Positions 15,178 through 29,500 of a stretch of 64,000 bases of DNA are shown here, one piece after another (position 1 is the stretch's first letter; every line of letters starts with the position of its first letter). Both the position numbers and the translations under genes were made by a program. The DNA lies in assembly GCF_040183065.1 (NCBI RefSeq), contig NC_091125.1, forward strand, positions 128,281,621 through 128,345,620, in the 5' to 3' direction. The stretch is from Periplaneta americana (lineage: Eukaryota; Arthropoda; Insecta; Blattodea; Blattidae). Below the pieces are notes generated by a model, which was not told the origin of the DNA, made no database searches, and saw only the letters and a program-made list of their open reading frames with translations.

Positions 15178-15907
15178 TTATTGTCAATTTTATAACAGCA
15201 TAGTTACAATATTTACTATATGCCATGGGTTAAGCCGAAGTTGCGCAACCTGACAGGTGTTCAACAAGCAATTTCATGGACTAGAATGTGATTTTTTAAT
15301 TTAAATATGAATTTTGATATTGTCCGACAGTCTCTGACATGGTCACGGAGAGAATTAAAGATATCTTAGAAAAAAAATCGAGGCTACAGTTGAGATTGTG
15401 TTGAATATACGTAAATATGTAGATGGTTTCAAAATTCTGATTGACATTTTACTGGGCGCTTGCTTTTCGAATTAGCAATATTATGATTTTTCATAAGAAT
15501 GGTTCGAGACTTTTGCACAAACCGGTATTTTTATCTGTAACACGTAACAATGTTACATTCTCTTATGCATCGCATCTATTTTGTATGTAAATGAACTCTT
15601 AAATGAAGAACTTATCATTAATTTACAGACTTACCCCCATGAGTTTATCAAGACCTCGAAGGTCGTCTATCGAAAAGGCAGTGATGTTCTTGGCCTCCTC
15701 GCGTGCTCGCAGCCTCCGATCCACTTTGTCCAGCTCCAGCAGCCAGATGGCAGGCACAACGCTGGACAGGTACAGGAATACACTCGGACAAAACCTGGAG
15801 TGTCAGGAAACATAAATAATTACGTAATGTTACTCCTGTATTGGAGTGTGCTGGAGCAGAAACACTTCACTACCGTACCAAGCAACAACAACAACAACAA
15901 CAACAAC

Positions 15908-15943
<36 letters not shown>

Positions 15944-16335
15944 GATGTAGAAATTGGCGTAGACACTAATAGAGTTTGAAGAACCGATTGACCTAATTAT
16001 TTATCTAAAGATGTCTTAGCTTGTTACGACGTATAGTTGGCGCCAGCGTTTTTGGCGTGTGTCCTAGATATATAGTGTGAGCATGTTACTAGTGCAGCTG
16101 AGAATGGTACCACTTCATATACACGTCACACCAGCCATTTGCCAAACACAGTTGTCAGACTGACTGCGGAAAATGTAAAACACTCGCACTTAACGTTCCC
16201 ATTACCTATTTCACACGCCAAAAACGGTGACGTGGACTGTAAGTGTTTTGTTGTGCAATCCATCTATCTATCCATCTGTCCGTCTATCCGTCTAGACCTG
16301 TAGCAGACGTAAACAAAAGCAACTCATAGCATTCG

Positions 16336-16367
<32 letters not shown>

Positions 16368-19300
16368 GGGTAGGGAATGAAGAAAAGCTCTTGTGGCTTA
16401 GTGATCGCAATTTTAAACGGAAATACGCAACTTGTGATATAGAAATAAAATGCAATAATTTTTACTGACAAGATTTGTCTTACATTAAATTACCACTTCT
16501 GAAAATAAATCATTACAGGACACGATATTATTTACATCTAATTTGAGGCTGAAAAATGTTAAATTAATGTAAATTTCAACACAGCAAGTGAAGGTCAGAT
16601 TACATTATTGACCCATCCCTTACCTTCCCCTCCCCCTCTGCAGTACTTAGACAAAGGCACGCGACACTGCGCTACGTTACAAGATTTTAAAGATTTTTCG
16701 CGATTATTCAATTTAGATTCATGGCTGAAAGGTTTAGTTTGTAAAAAAAAAAAAAAAACTCAAGACACCATCTATTTAGATTTTTATTACTTATCTACTG
16801 GTATAGCAATTAGCTATTTCTCTTGGACCGTTACCACAGTAGAGCGCTACAAACATTGAGCAAAGAGTATTTTTTCCTGCTTAATGGTGCTTCATCGAAG
16901 GAAAAGTGTAATAAAAGTTTCGTTACAATTATTACAATCAGGAAATCACAAAAATACATATTAAATGCAATAGAAACAAAAATACATTGAAAACTATTAT
17001 GCACATAAAACAAAAGTGAATATGTCAAATATTTAAATAAAACTGAAATATAAATTAAAGGATTTACTCCCGTATGAGCAAACATTCGTGGTCGGGAGTT
17101 CAAAACCCCACTGCAGATAAGCAGAAAGAAGAAGACAAAATAAATTAATATAAAAAAATAAAATAGCACAGATTACAAAAACAAAAACCTATACGGTTAA
17201 TTTTTTATTTTTATTTTAGTAGGTTATTTTACAACGCTTTATCAACAACTTAGGTTATTTAGCATCTGAATGAGGTGAAGGTGATAATGCCGGTGAAATG
17301 AGTCCGGGGTCCAACACCGAAAGTTACCCAGCATTTGCTCATATTGGGTTGAGGGAAAACCCCGGAAAAAACCTCAACCAGGTAACTTGCCCCAACCGGG
17401 AATCGAACCCGCGCCACCTGGTTTCGCGGCTAGACGCGCTAACCGTTACTCCACAGGCGTAGACTATACGGTTAAAAAAATCACAATTGAAAACGTTTAT
17501 AACCAATATTCACAAGTGTATAAGTATAAGATTAATATTTAGCAATTAGGCGTTTACTTATCTACCTCTATGTTATATTTAACATGTAGAATCGCCTCTT
17601 AAGTTTTGGTGCATCGGTCCCCTTCCACCCTGTATATGCAATGATTGCCCCAGTCCGATAGGTGGCGTGAGTGGCATTCGTCAATCCGACGTTGACAGGT
17701 GAGCCCTTGATAGAGCCAGGTCCATCCGCATACGAGTATCCCGGAGACCAAGGCCTTTCTATAACAGCATCGATAACCTGTGCTACCCCCAAGACTTCAC
17801 TGCAGTCAGTGTTTTATATTGCAGAATATACAGAGACATCATTTTATTTTTACTAACATTTATAATATTAACCTGGCTATACCTTTGAATTAACGATTGA
17901 GAACCGGAAACACCGTTTGCTACCCCTTTCCACGACTGAAGTTCGATGATACTAGCGTAAAATACAAACAAATCACTTTACTAGGTATAGGAGCGAAGAA
18001 AAGTAGTGCATCCATTTACGTAAACTAGGAACTATTGCGATTTTGAGTTTGATAATTTTCATTATGCTTTTGTTTAATCAAAATACAGTACAGTATCAAC
18101 AATAAGTGCTTTTACTCACGAACTGCGGACGTATTCATTATGCAGTGTATATTATACTGTCTGCAGGACATTAGCGTACAATATAGAGATGAAGTAAAAT
18201 TGAAAAATAATCATAATATGATATTTAAACACATATAACCATATTGTGCATATTATCGCACTATAGACAATTGTACCTAATTCCAATTACCAGTTTCGTC
18301 CTTCGTACTAGTAACTCATGTTGAAATAATTATGTACATACTCTATAAAAAAGTATCTTACGTACTGTAAATTCAATCTTCACTTCTGCCCGATTCGAAA
18401 AGGTAAAATTACTCAGACATGCTATCTACTGTCCGTCCAAGTGGTTTCGTCGCAGGGTCGTAGAAAGGGGGGAAATCACTTGACATTTAATTACTTAACG
18501 AGACCCTTTTATTTAAGTTATTTTAAACAGTTGTATAATATTACGTAGGCGTCCAATTCCTAACAGAATTTAATGTTTTCAGAAAAGAGCTAAGACAGCC
18601 CAGCCACTAGCCTTTACAGAGAGGCGAGCAGAAGCGGGTGGGGGAAACCGGGATGCGACGTAGGCAAACGGACGATAGTACCTGTGCGAAAATAGGATTC
18701 AATGTAGAAAGTTCTTTCGTCACTGGAAAACGCGAACATATTTCTGAAACGTACTATACTCACTAATTCAGTAATGTTTACTATGACCGTAAGGCGACTT
18801 TGACTGCATTGGAAGTTTTCTAGTAGAGGGGGTGGGAGTGAAGTACATTAAAAACTCAGGTACAATAAAAATTGAAGTAAAAATAAAGTGATGTGCCTGT
18901 ATATGAAATGGGGGAAGTGTAGAATGTTGTGGAATGATAGGGGGAAACGGGGGTTCTCCGAGAAACTCTTCTGCAAAGTCTGCTTTGTTACCACAAATTA
19001 TATCACTCTAGCCGGGGATCGAACACGGGCCGCCTGGATGAAATATGCGGCTCACATAATTCTTCGTATTTCCGGTTTAATTGCATGTTGAACTTCGTTG
19101 TAGCTATAAGTTTTTCTCGAATAACTTTCCATGATATTATATTTATGGACGTGTGAAACTGTCTCCACACCGCATCGCGTGATCCTTGCTCGTTGTTGTT
19201 AACTCTTACTCTTGTTTCACAGACTCTGGTTTTCTCTGTTGTTCGGAGTAGACATCTGCTTGGTTTCCCGAGAATTTGACCTGCTTACTATAAGACGAAT

Positions 19301-21985
19301 TGCAGCAAGTATCCTTCTGCGAGGTCAAGGGGAAGTTTATACCCACATAAACATTCCTCATTATTTCCACGAGATCCTGGCGGTGCTTGTTTGGGCTAAT
19401 TGGACAGTCAGGAGCGCCTCAAACGAGGCTACTACGTCGTATGCAGAACGACTTCCGCTCTGTAACGGTCCAATTCGACCGTGCACTGCTGATAGTCAAT
19501 CCCGCAGCCAAGTTCATTTGCTTAAGAAGAACCTTGTTCTCAGCTGTGACTCCAGCGATGTCCTCTCGCTAGCTCAGTGCTAGATCGCAAGCCTGTCATT
19601 CCGCAAGCTGAAATTCGAGCGTCATAAATGTTGTGGGAAAGCAGTAAGAGCTTCGGTGATCCGGAATGGAAACGTTCAGCCAAATTAATATTGTCTGTGG
19701 TTATTATCTACACCCCTGCAAAAAATTTGGAAGCTTAATTTGATTTATATGGAGTTCTCAATATGGCCCAGCACTTGGTTTGGTTTGGCTTTTCGAGAGC
19801 AGAACCTGGGACAAATCTATGTACTTAGGCACTCAATAGACCGTTGTGTACTTCATACAGGACGTTTAAATAAAAAGTGGCATATTTTCACACTAGATAG
19901 TATTCATCAAGCCTAAAAAAGTCCCATGAACATAATATCCGGAAACAAAAACACGTTGTATTGTAGCCTATTATCCCCATCTGTCTGTTGAGTAGTTACT
20001 ACAGGAGGTGCTCTATGTGGCTACCACTCATTTTCACACATCCTTCAGCCCTACGTCCTACAGAATCACGTACTCATGCGAACACACGTGGGTGCTCTAA
20101 GATTTGCTGACATGCATTGTACACACCCTTCTGCAATGTATGTATGTTGCCGATGGGTGTGATACACACCAATGTTTTTAATTGTCCCCATAATCTAAAA
20201 TGCTAAGGTTTAAGGTCAGGTGATCGGGGAGGCCATGCTACTGGACCTCCTCGACCAATCCATCGGTCATTAAATTTCTGGGTTAGGCATTTTCGCACGA
20301 TGTGTAGAAAATAGGGATGTGCCACATCGTGCAGGAACCATATCCATTAGTGCACTGTATAGGTAAACAGATCCAATATGTAAACGTCAATGAGCTCAGA
20401 CAGAAAGACACTGCACCACTGAATACTCTACATAAGAAGATATCCTGTTAGGTAGCGTATTAAATTTAGGACCCATCTTTACTACACTCTATTTACTATG
20501 CTGCCCACTCTCAAAACACACACACCCTTTATTTTATGTTAATAAACGATTAACGATAATAGGCCATAATAAGGAATGACCCATATCGCAACAGATAAAT
20601 GTTCGCAGGAACTTTTTGCCTTGTTTTGTCAATAATATCTGCTCTAAAAATATGCCATACTTTTATTTAAACATCCGGTGTATGAAATGGTTATCCAAAT
20701 CCAGGCAGGATGAAATTCGTAAGTCCGATGCTGATAGATGGGCCATCTTATCTCAGACTTGACAGAGTCAGACGAAATTAATATTATAAAATAGTCCTGT
20801 TACGCCGAATGAGGAAAAATAGCTATCATAATGCGGGAATGCTATACAAAAACAAGTGGGAGCAGACTGACACCGAATGTCTAGCTATAGTCAGTTTGAA
20901 AATATTTTATATATCCCCGTCCATATCACTGCGCATTTTGTTTGCAGTGCTCTCGTGAGCTATACCTGACAAACCTGCCGCAGCCTCAAACTCATAAACC
21001 CTATACCAGCATCATAGACCTTACGACCATTAAAATTTCTTAGGAGCATATTTTTTAACTAGGTACTGTTGATGTATGAAATAAATAGGAGGAAGTAGAA
21101 AGTGTTGATGGATTGAAAGAGGGAAACGTGAATAGCCCGTGAAAAAGAAAAGTGGCAGGGGATTCATTGAATCTCTGTAATTGCCTGAAATATTTATGTT
21201 CTCGGTTGGGTGTTATTGTGACATAGGCCTATAGATTTTTAAGGAGTTGGTTCTTATTTTTAAGGAGTGTGAATATGATAGAGGAAATACATTTAATGCA
21301 ATTTAGGTGTTTGTATTGTAAATTATTATTTTCCCTTTTTCTATTTGTATATAGGTTTATATCGTATATCTGTACAAGTATTCATAATGGAATTACTATA
21401 TTTCATCCTCATTGATTTGCTGGAAAGCAGTTGGTACGGATCTATGATAAGAGAAATAAATACATACAGGGTTTTCATTTCAAAATTTCCCAGTCTAAAT
21501 AACTAATTATTTAAATTTAATTCAATTTAAACAAAAAAAACACGTCAATTTAGATATTGAGGAGGAAGTCTGAAACCAGGCTTAATTGCATTTTAGATTT
21601 CACCCCACCTCCAGCCATCCCCACTTTGAAATTTGAAATGATACCTCTATATTTTTATTCTTAAATATGAAAGAGCATTCAATTATTGTTTATACACCTC
21701 ATTCATTTATTTCACATCTTTTGTTTTATATCGTTGTCTGGCAACCTCGATTGTTGTTACTGTTGATTAGAACTGAAGTTACAAATACCACTGAACATTT
21801 CATTTTGTGTTCGTGTATTATCACATCACAAAGAAATATGTTTATAACTGATGTTACATAATAAAGTGACAAATAACAGAATCTGTAATATTACTAATGT
21901 CCACTTTGAAAACATGTTGTTTAGTAACTATGTATGTTTATTTAAATATTTTGCATTACATGTAAAACTGAAAGTATACAATATC

Positions 21986-22037
<52 letters not shown>

Positions 22038-22885
22038 TAATAATAATTTTAATTTTAATATCATATCACAATGACTTAGCACAGTTTGGAACATTCATAT
22101 TATTGACTTAGCACACTGCGGAAAAAACTGAGAGATTAAAATGGGAATAACACGAAACATAACACCGTTTTTGAAAGTTTCAAGTGTATTCCTGTCTGGA
22201 TGTAAGGGAAATAATAACGTCGTCGTCGTCTTCCTAACAAGTATTAGGCCAAGTGGCCTGTTGCGGTCTCAAACTATAATTTTCAGTCCATCTCTTCTTT
22301 GGACGGCCTAGAGATCTTTTGCCATATGGATGATAATGAAACAGTGCTTTTGGAAAATAATAAAGTTAACCTATAAAATTAAAAAAATTGTTTATAAATG
22401 ACTTAGCACCGTTTGGAAAATCACTCTTCAATAGTCGTTGCAATTTTTTGTACATTTGCAATTTAAATTCTTAACAAAATTGTAATGGGTCTAATGTTTT
22501 CCATGCGTTCACGTTTAAGCAGAATGGAAGAACTGCTTCTAGTGCTTGTCAAGCTAATGGACTTTTAACTTGATCTGGACATATGAAATGTTAAACATGG
22601 CCTAGATTAAAATAAGGGACATGGACCAGCACGTGACGTCACAAGTATTTGGCAGTGATTGATAAGATCAGAGGCAAAGGAAAGGGAATTCGACTGCTGT
22701 GCTGATCTTCTGCAACGAAGTTTCTTTATCCGACACGTTTTGATCATAGCCGATACTGTTATCTGTTGCGAAAACATAATTCATTTAAAAGATACAGAAA
22801 ATTAGTGGACAGAGTCAGTTTCGGAGGTTAGTCTAACTTAACAGCCGTTTACTAAATTTAATTTACACTATGTTAAGACATTGTT

Positions 22886-22934
<49 letters not shown>

Positions 22935-23209
22935 GCCCTTGAAGAGTCTATGCCCTTCAATAACAAGATATTTCCCACATTATACGGAAGACTGTACTAG
23001 GAGAGACCCCCGTGACGTGGGGTTAGCTTGACGACGGTTCTTTACCAAAGACAACACAGTACATCATTATTGACAAATAACGTAGCCGATCTTCTTCTTC
23101 ATCTTATCTTAATTTTGATTTTAAATCTGTTTTTGACCTAAAGTATTAGTTTTATCGTGAAGTAGGCCTAATTTAGTCATGTTTAAACATTTTAAGATGT
23201 AATTGCATG

Positions 23210-23272
<63 letters not shown>

Positions 23273-23527
23273 TTAGTTGCTTACTTAACGACACTGTATC
23301 AACTACTCGGTTGTTTAGCGTCGATGGAATTGGTGATAGCGAGATAGTATTTGGCGACATAAGGACAAGGATTCGCCTTAGATTACCTGATATTCGCCTC
23401 ACAATTGAGGAAAATCTCTTATAAAAACCCAATCAGGTATTCAGCCCAAGCGGGAATCGAACATACGCTCGAGCGCAACTCCGGATCGGCACGCAAGCGC
23501 CTAAACCGATTGACCTACGCCAGTGCA

Positions 23528-23593
<66 letters not shown>

Positions 23594-23879
23594 CGAGAGT
23601 GGACTCACGTTGAGCGCTGATTTCGAGTCCTCGTGGAGAAGGAATTTTCTCATGAAATTTCGGCCAGTATATGGGACAGGCGCCCACTCAGCATCGTGAT
23701 TAGTTTGTGAAGTTACGAGAAGTAGCGAAATACGATTACAAAAAGCAGCTATAACTGTTATGGGGATCATCTTGCTGACCACTGATACGTCCGTACTGGT
23801 TGGATGATCGTTCACCTCTTCTTAGGCATGTGAAAGGAAGCTGGTCGGCCCAGGCCCTCAATGGGCGGTCGCGCCACGG

Positions 23880-23936
<57 letters not shown>

Positions 23937-24207
23937 GCACTCTAACACGACTACCACGATGTTCGGAAGAAGATGGACAGACTCTAAGTGACGGAAAGTG
24001 AACTGACATCAAACATCTAACTATTATTATCAGTGCATAACCTCAAAAGGCTGAAAATGGACAAGACAGCAAATGAACAATCGTAAGCATGAGGGTAATA
24101 ATTTTTTTTACCAGTAGGACTCGTCAGGATTAGCTCCCCAGGCGAGTATAAGGAGAGTTCACCCTCCTTTTTGCAGGAGGCCCTTGCCCTAATGAGATGT
24201 AGTGGGC

Positions 24208-24250
<43 letters not shown>

Positions 24251-24448
24251 TTTGTTTATTTATTTATTTATTTATGTATTTATTTATCTATTTATTTATT
24301 TATCTATTTATTTATTTATTTATTTATTTGTTTCATTCATTCATTCATTTATTTATTGATTGATTTATTTATTTGTTTATTTGTTTGTCTATTTGTTTAT
24401 TTACTTGTTGATTTAATTGTTTATTTATTTATTTATGTAATTATGTAT

Positions 24449-24483
<35 letters not shown>

Positions 24484-26503
24484 TCTATTTATTTATTTAT
24501 TTATCTATTTATTTATTTATTTGTTTCATTCATTCATTCATTTATTTATTGATTGATTTATTTATTTGTTTATTTGTTTATTTGTTTGTCTATTTGTTTG
24601 TTTACTTGTTGATTTAATTGTTTATTTATTTATGTAATTATGTATTTATTTGTTTATTTATGTATTTATTTATTTATTATTTATTTATTTATTTATTCAT
24701 TTATTCATTCATTCATTCATTCATTCATTCGTTTATTCATTAATTAATTTATTTATTCATTCATTAATTTATTCATTTATTTATTTTATTCATTTTACTC
24801 ATTTATTTATGACACGACTAATTCAACTTACGCGTTTAATTAATGTTGATATAGTCGGCGCTGTTTCTATTCCTACTTAACAATGTTATGTTTCCGCTTC
24901 CGGAACATGAATCTAACACACATCACCTCCAGTTGCGAACCACATGAAGAGTTCGCGGGAAAAACGATGAATGTCACAGTTTTGTTAAGGTTGTTGTCAT
25001 TATCTAATTCAATGATCACTACGAAATTTAATGTTGTTCTTATGAAAAATGGTAAAAAGGAGAATTATCACCACGAATACAGTAATCCTTTCCTTTATTT
25101 TCTATAGAAACAGCACTACATCTTGCAGTTATAGACTCAATTAGATCATTATCTAATCCTTAACAGAAATGTGACATTCATCGTTTTTCCCGCGAACTCT
25201 TCACATGTGTTCTGTCCACAAGGAAAATCCTGGGAAATGCCAAACTGTCGAGAAATTGCAGCTATATTCTGTGACTTCAGAACCACGGATTGGTATCACA
25301 GTAGCGATGGGTCTTCGGCGACCCCATTCTGCTCTAATATTGACCTTGCTTTGTTAAGTGGTGGAATTGATCGATTGGCCGTGTTTTGACAATCCGGACG
25401 CCGCCCCTGATTGAGCTCTCAGTTTCGCATTATGTCAGATGTTGAGTCGTCTTTTGTGCAGCTCTTTTGTGTCGTAATGGCTGTCGTACATCTGCAGTCA
25501 AGGCACTGTGCAACATCACGAAATAGCTTTATAAACGTGGTAGAAATAGGTGTGGGTTCAGACTTCTATTTGAGTAATTAGTAGCAGAAATAATAATAGC
25601 AGTAGTAGTGCTGGTTCATAATGATCCTCCATATGTGTAAATAAAATCGAGTCAAACCAGGAAACTGTCTACTCTCTCTGTTAATAGGAATCCAGTACGT
25701 GCAGGTTTCAAGATATTCTATTACCATGAAGTTCCTAATGACAGATATTCTTTTAGTACCGTCTGATACAAAGTCACTTGTTAAGTGGGGAAAATATTAT
25801 TTGTGCGAGATCGTGCGTATTTGCTTGGTTTCCGCACAAAACCAATCCGCGGAAAGTCTAAAATTCCACATTCAGTATTCCCAACCTAATACACATAACA
25901 ATTTTCCCCTTCTTACCGCTTAAGTGACATATTGATTTTACTGCTTTAGGCTTTTAACATATTATTTTTAGAGACGTTCAATATAGTAATAATTATAAAT
26001 TGGAAACTTACCACTGCAATTTCACCTAAATTCCACTGTTAATTATTGTTTTTAAATATTTGTAAAAATTAAGTAAACTCTACAACTCCACTAAAGTTAC
26101 TGCATTCGTGATGCAAGTAACATTAAGGAAACCGTGAAAAAATCAACAAGATTCCAGACTCATCATAGACTGGGGGGAAAAAAGACAGACGTATATCACG
26201 GCCTGCTGGAGTATAGTAAACACAGAAAACATTTTAAAGCAACAATGTTGAAGATAGAAAATTTTTGTTTTGCAAATTTGCCGTCATTGAACAGAAACCA
26301 AGATGGAGATTTCATTGCAACTAATTAGAAATTCCTCTTTCAGGTCTTCGCACAAAATAATGTACAATACACGAGCGGTATGTTTTCTTTCAATTCTCGG
26401 AAATTAAAAAGCTCAACTACGTTTCGCTTTTTCTGACTTTTCCTCGAACATGAAAACTTCAACATACCGCTCTTGTAACGCATATTACTATTTTAAATGG
26501 CAA

Positions 26504-26555
<52 letters not shown>

Positions 26556-29500
26556 GTTTTCTTTGAAACACATCTCTTAGATTTGCAAACACAGCTTATT
26601 AAATACGTTTCTACCCTCACAAATTGCAGCATATACAGAAAATGCAAGAAGATGATCCACGGAAGAAGCGAGCTTATTGCAACTGGATCATGCAGTGTTT
26701 GCATATTGATCAATATTTCCTTGAGCATGTCTCATTCAATGACAAATGACTAATCTTTCTGGATGGATATGCTCATATGCACGATATTGGGCCGAAGAAA
26801 ACCCAAGGTGGATTGTGAATCCAGTACACCTAGTGCTAAAAAAGTAATTGTATGGTGTGGATTACTATGTGATATGATTCTGGGACAATATTTTTATAGA
26901 TATCTGTACCATTTGGCGATATTTTTATATTCTTATGTGATTTGCCACTGAATAAACGTACCGAAATGTGGTTTCAGTTAGATAGATTCACAGCACATTA
27001 TCCTATTACAGTTCGTGAGAAATTAAGTAACATGTTCAGCGTGTACTGGATTGGACGAAAAGGACTTCAGAATAGGCCCCCACGGTCACCGGACCTCACA
27101 ATTCTATATTTTTGGAGGATATGCGAAACAGCATGTTTTCGAGACAGAGCTCGTGTCTGCTAATACATTGAAATAAAGGATAACTCATGTTGTCCAACAC
27201 ATTCCACAAGCAACACTTTGAAGAGTGACAAAGGAATATCAGGATCGAGTGAGACACTGTCTTCAAATAAATGAAGAGTATAGGGGAAAATCCTGATTAG
27301 TCATGTTTTACTGTTTTTATAGAAGATAAAGTTAAAAGTTTCAAGACCCATTGTATTCTATTGTTTTTGGATTATCATTCTTCACATTTCTTTGGACTAA
27401 TAAGGTTATTATTCTGTACAGTTAAACTACACCAATCTACACTACCTGAGCTATTACATCACATCTAAAACAGAAAATCGATAATTTTGGACCTACTTAT
27501 CACGTTTTTTCCCTGTGCTCTTCAAGTGGAACACAATTTGAAGATCTGCGGTAGTGTATTGAGCAGTTGCATTGAGAAAAAATAATATTTACAAGGAAAT
27601 CTAGTCATGTTTAACTGAGGGTGATGTAATTTCATATTGTAATAATGTTGTGCTATTCGGTATTTCATGGTAAAATGTGATTACGAAGTGATTAAGTTTA
27701 TTATTGTCATAAGTTTATTATTGTCATTATTGAGTGTAATTAGTTACCACTGCCACCTGGTATATACCCACTGCAGTGTGAATAAATACATACAAAAACA
27801 TATAATTTTGTGGTAATTTTCCAAAGGCTGATATCATTTTGACGATATTTCCTCCTTCTTGATAATATATCTTGAATGGTTCTCGATTAGTTGCCAAAAT
27901 TTGATATGCCTAAAGATAATGTTTGACAAAATATGATATAGAAAAAACTTGTAAAGTTTTCTTTGCCAGAACTTTACTATCATCTTGTCCACACCTGTGG
28001 AGTAACGGTTAGCGAGTCTAGCCGCGAAACCAGGTGGCCCGGGTTCGATTCCCGGTTGGGGCAAGTTACCTGGTTGAGGTTTTTTCCAGGGTTTTCCCTC
28101 AACCCAATATGAGCAAATGCTGGGTAACTTTCGGTGTTGGACCCCGGATTCATTTCACCGGCATTATCATCTTCATCTCATTCAGACGCTAAATAACCTA
28201 AGCTGTTGATAAAGCGTCGTAAAATAACCTACTAAAAAAACGATCATCTTTTGTTACAAAGCGTTGTAACACGCTCTGTGGGCATATCAGCTTTTGGCAG
28301 ATATCTACAGAATTTGTTATACCACATAAGCATGCAATATTTGTCATTTCAAAATAACATTGCTCTCCCCATTTGATAAGTGACTTTTGTGTCACAAGGT
28401 ATTTTACCTTTCGCTCACAGAATTTTCTGCCACTTTTCAAGCGTGCGCTCGACCTGATGATTTGAAAAGTTCAGGTTTCAATCGGATAATTCGGATAGTT
28501 GTTTTGTCATACAGTGAAGGTAATATTTGCATAATGTTCGGCTTGATCAATCGCCGTGCTTGTGCGGCAACTTCTCCGACTTTATGGTCATGCGTTCAGT
28601 CTAAACCTTTGTAATATAGGCTGAATAAAATTATAAATAACTGACAATTGAGGGGGTCAGCGCAACAGTGGTCTAACCCTCCTCAATGTGAAAAATTAAA
28701 TATTGAGCCTTCTATTGATTTTGACGTGAACTATCTTCCTACGAAGTGGAATAGACCAATCCACCATTATATAGCTTGTTAGGAAGCATATAATTTGTCC
28801 CCTAAAAATATCACTTATATATTATTAATATTGTTGTAAATTTCATTAATTTTGTAAGATTATTATATATTATATATCACTGCCACCGGGTGTATACCCA
28901 ATTGTAGTGTTAATAAATACATGCATATATATATGTGTGTAACTTTAACTTGCTTTTTCTACATTAAAAAGTGGCTTAGACCACTGTTACGCTGATCTCC
29001 GTTCTGTCTACTCATATTGAGTGAACAGATAGTAGAGAAACCGGAACGCGGCAACCTGTGCTGTCGGCCGAGTCATTCATAGACTCTGGATGCGCACGGA
29101 GCTTGCTATCGCTTGCTCTGAAGATCAGCTCACATGAGCCGTGTTAAGTTTTTTTTTTTTGTTGAAATAAGTCGACGTATTTGTACGAGTATGACTGTTA
29201 TTAAATTTCATAATAAAACGGCATACGTATAAAATAATAAACAGCGATTGTCTTTATACAATAATTATATTCAATGATATTTTGGACTACGATTACAGGA
29301 AACAATCCCAGGTGATAACTTTCCAAATCGTAAAACTATCCCTGGCCTTGTGAACAATTTTCTCGAGGCAGAAACTATTAGAGACCAATAATATTTGTAT
29401 TAGTGTTATTGAAAATGACTAGATAGCGTTTTTCACTCACTAAATGTTTCCAAGTGCCCCATTGAACTACTGTTCGCTATTTACTTGCTTTACGAATAAC

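Noticed and set aside
19212-19583. 123-codon frame in intron 1
   Set aside because: No domain, an overlapping second frame of similar quality, and no splice or codon-use support.
24171-24880. Frames reading IYLFIYLF repeatedly
   Set aside because: Translation of the (TTTA)n satellite. The apparent membrane character is an artefact of TTTA codons.
27989-28060. Possible functional tRNA gene
   Set aside because: A and B boxes are good, but no closed acceptor stem can be drawn and the sequence continues into a SINE body that is found in other copies.
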